From: an uncultured Eubacteriales bacterium
Lineage (GTDB): Bacteria > Bacillota > Clostridia > Oscillospirales > Oscillospiraceae
Reading direction: 5' to 3'
NCBI GenBank assembly: GCA_900546915.1
Contig: UREY01000002.1
Span: forward strand, 78,072-142,071
Length of the DNA: 64,000 bases
Shown: in pieces, positions 62,353 to 64,000 of the stretch
How the letters are laid out: every line of letters starts with the position of its first letter
Position numbering within the stretch: position 1 is the first letter of the stretch
The notes under the pieces: generated by a model
The model's database searches: none
Seen by the model: the letters and a program-made list of their open reading frames with translations, nothing else
What the model was told of the DNA's origin: nothing
Position numbers and translations under genes: made by a program

Positions 62353-63441
62353 TTACAGGCCCAGTCCCTTGCTGAGGTTTACAACAAAGTCCTGCACATT
62401 GGTGACGATGCCCCGGGCGGATAAACTGCCCCGGTCCGCCAGCTTGTTGACCACAAACTCGGCAATATCCACACAATAGAAGTAAATTTGCCGGACGGTA
62501 CCATCCGGCATCACCCGGAAGGACGGCGTCATATTGCCCGTCGCGATGGTATGCAGCATAGTGGCCATACAGATGACCGTGGTGGCGTCCCGAACCTGGT
62601 TGCGCATGGCGTCCTGCGCCTCGTAGACATTGGCAAAAACAGGAGGCAGGGGACCGTCGTCCCGGATGGAGCCGCCCAGTACGTAGGGGATGTGATTTTT
62701 CTCCAGATTGTAGATGATGCCGTTGTCGATCTGCTCTTCCTCGATAAATTTGGAGACGGAGCCGTGATACCGGACCCGGTTTAAAAGATCCAGATGATTA
62801 TAGTGTCCGTTCGGTTGATTTTGCGTGGTATAAATATTCTGACCCAAAGCGGTATTCAAATAAGCGCCTTCCAGGTCATGGGTGGCCAGAGCATTTCCGG
62901 CCAAGACCGCATGAACATAGCCGCCGTTGACCAATTTGGCAAAGGCGTTGCGGGCGTCATAGTCGAAGGCGAAGGCGGGGCCCATAACCCAGACGATTTT
63001 CCCGTGCTCCCGGTCATGCCGCAAAAGATCATAGATCTCGTCGTAATCTTTGGAGAAAGCCGTCTCCCGGGAGCGGTTTTGACGAAATGCAAATACGTCC
63101 TGCTGTACGGTGGATTCCCGGAAGCCGTCGGGATACACATAAATACCGTTTTCGCAGTTTTCCGTCCGGCCGGTGAAGACCAGGTCGCCGGCCTTCAGAA
63201 GGCGAAATTCCCGAACGAAGATGACGCCGTTTTCATATACAGGCACACAGTCCATCCGGCTTTCTTTTGCCATGATCCACTGGCCGTCAACTTTGAAATA
63301 CTCCGGGAAAATGCTCATGGCGTGATACGCCTCCGGCGCTACGCCGTCCTTGGGACAGGGAACGAGGGTTGCGTTGGGGGCGTTCCGGAATTTCTCCTGG
63401 GTAAAATCCGGTGGCGTGAAGGGACGCAGGGAAAAACTCAT
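62353..63441 (-). CDS. LOR/SDH-domain protein (TIGR00300 type, possible ornithine cyclodeaminase)
   Basis: 362 residues. The N-terminal domain (about 35-110) is alpha/beta with CVPVYENGVIFVREFRLLKAGD. The second domain has a Rossmann-like VWVMGPAFAFDYDARNAFAKL and VLAGNALATHDLEGAYLNTALG. The overall order matches the family first described as lysine-ketoglutarate reductase/saccharopine dehydrogenase bifunctional. Archaeal and cyanobacterial members cyclise ornithine to proline. The activity here is not proved. AAAGGAG precedes ATG 63441. Confidence 0.7.
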   Translation of the reverse strand: MSFSLRPFTPPDFTQEKFRNAPNATLVPCPKDGVAPEAYHAMSIFPEYFKVDGQWIMAKESRMDCVPVYENGVIFVREFRLLKAGDLVFTGRTENCENGIYVYPDGFRESTVQQDVFAFRQNRSRETAFSKDYDEIYDLLRHDREHGKIVWVMGPAFAFDYDARNAFAKLVNGGYVHAVLAGNALATHDLEGAYLNTALGQNIYTTQNQPNGHYNHLDLLNRVRYHGSVSKFIEEEQIDNGIIYNLEKNHIPYVLGGSIRDDGPLPPVFANVYEAQDAMRNQVRDATTVICMATMLHTIATGNMTPSFRVMPDGTVRQIYFYCVDIAEFVVNKLADRGSLSARGIVTNVQDFVVNLSKGLGL

Positions 63442-63585
63442 GATAACCGCTCCTTTACATATTATAATGCCTCCCATGAGAGTGCATATTTTTCCTGTAT
63501 TTTATCATATACAGCGGCCTTTGTAAACACCGATCTGGAAAGAAGCAAGACCAAAAAATTTTTCGAAAAAAGGGGAAAAAAGGTA

Positions 63586-63614
63586 TTGACAAGGGAGGGT
63601 GGATCTGGTAGTAT
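63586..63614 (+). promoter_or_regulatory. rRNA promoter P1
   Basis: TTGACA (63586-63591), 17 bp and TAGTAT (63609-63614). Confidence 0.75.
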
Positions 63615-63688
63615 AACCGGGCGCCGTGAAGAGCGGCGGGACGCGGAACGAGTGAAGGAAAAAAGAGAAAAGAATCTAAAAAAAGTAC

Positions 63689-63717
63689 TTGACAAAACGG
63701 TCCGCATGTGATAATCT
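63689..63717 (+). promoter_or_regulatory. rRNA promoter P2
   Basis: TTGACA (63689-63694), 17 bp and TAATCT (63712-63717), about 220 bp before the 16S gene. Confidence 0.75.
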
Positions 63718-63939
63718 AGAAAAGCTCCGCTCGAGGCGAAAGCGATCGAAGGAGCGCGTGTACCTTGCGAATTGAATAACGTGAACCAAGAAACACCTGA
63801 AAAAACGAGGAAAGTTGTTTAGTAGCGAAGAGCGAAGGACAGCCAACGAAAAATTCTTGAGTTAGAAGCTAGAAGCGAATGACTTAAGTAAGGAAGATTT
63901 TAAGCGAAGTTTGGAGACAGGCTTTGATTAAGATACGAA

Positions 63940-64000
<61 letters not shown>

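Larger units (their letters stand above)
63478..63939 (+). promoter_or_regulatory. rRNA operon promoter and leader region
   Basis: About 460 bp with no protein gene. It contains tandem promoters P1 (63586-63614) and P2 (63689-63717) and a leader of roughly 215 nt up to the 16S start. The leader has several AGCGAAG-like short repeats (63826-63908) and GAATTGAATAACGTGAA near 63768, comparable to clostridial spacer elements involved in antitermination or processing. Confidence 0.75.

Overview
The window is a chromosomal replication-origin region from a Gram-positive, anaerobe-type member of the Firmicutes, most likely a GC-rich Clostridia of the Oscillospiraceae/Ruminococcaceae group. The basis is gene content and signals rather than any search: dnaA-dnaN-S4-recF-gyrB-gyrA in order, CIRCE-controlled groESL, two perfect parS sites beside soj/spo0J-type parAB, sporulation genes (yabP, yabQ, ytvI), strong AGGAGG ribosome binding sites and the start of a 16S rRNA gene at the right edge. 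No phage, IS element, CRISPR array or tRNA was seen.

Layout. 1-2.7 kb: parAB with parS and a coiled-coil membrane gene translationally coupled to parB. 2.8-9.1 kb: asd, dus, a glycine-rich membrane peptide, dCMP deaminase and rpsO-pnp with a long hairpin in the pnp leader. 9.3-15.3 kb: a five-gene operon resembling dlt (adenylation enzyme, GNAT, carrier protein, MBOAT, and an SGNH-like/NodB deacetylase fusion); this is the strongest candidate for an undescribed system. 15.3-25 kb: queT behind a structured leader, HAD phosphatase, rnhA, membrane proteins, an RNA methyltransferase, a lipid kinase, groESL, rpiB, an SDR and an S1 protein. 25-33 kb: divIC-yabQ-yabP, rluD-lspA, a NusG-II/ApbE pair, a small metal (probably nickel) locus with a divergent CsoR-type regulator, a second RluA synthase and ytvI. 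33-42 kb: an ACT protein, an aspartokinase lacking ACT domains, nrdR, small membrane proteins, a DUF3048 lipoprotein, a structured RNA/terminator, mnmG, a catalytically degenerate ADP-ribosylglycohydrolase homologue and a CapA-like protein.

42.5-51.7 kb: dnaA, oriC (seven DnaA boxes plus a DnaA-trio run), dnaN, S4, recF, gyrB, gyrA and maa. 51.8-58 kb, minus strand: a CPA2 antiporter, then jag-yidC-yidD-rnpA-rpmH. This block usually lies on the other side of dnaA pointing away from it; here it lies beyond gyrA and points back towards oriC. 58-64 kb: glyA, a GH25 lysozyme, a Gx transporter, an XRE-TPR regulator, a LOR/SDH-domain protein, tandem rRNA promoters and 16S rRNA.

Functionally the window joins chromosome replication and segregation, the RNA and membrane-insertion core, cell-envelope modification and sporulation. 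Product names rest on recognised motifs and family-typical lengths; promoters, terminators and RNA structures were read by eye and have not been folded or tested.
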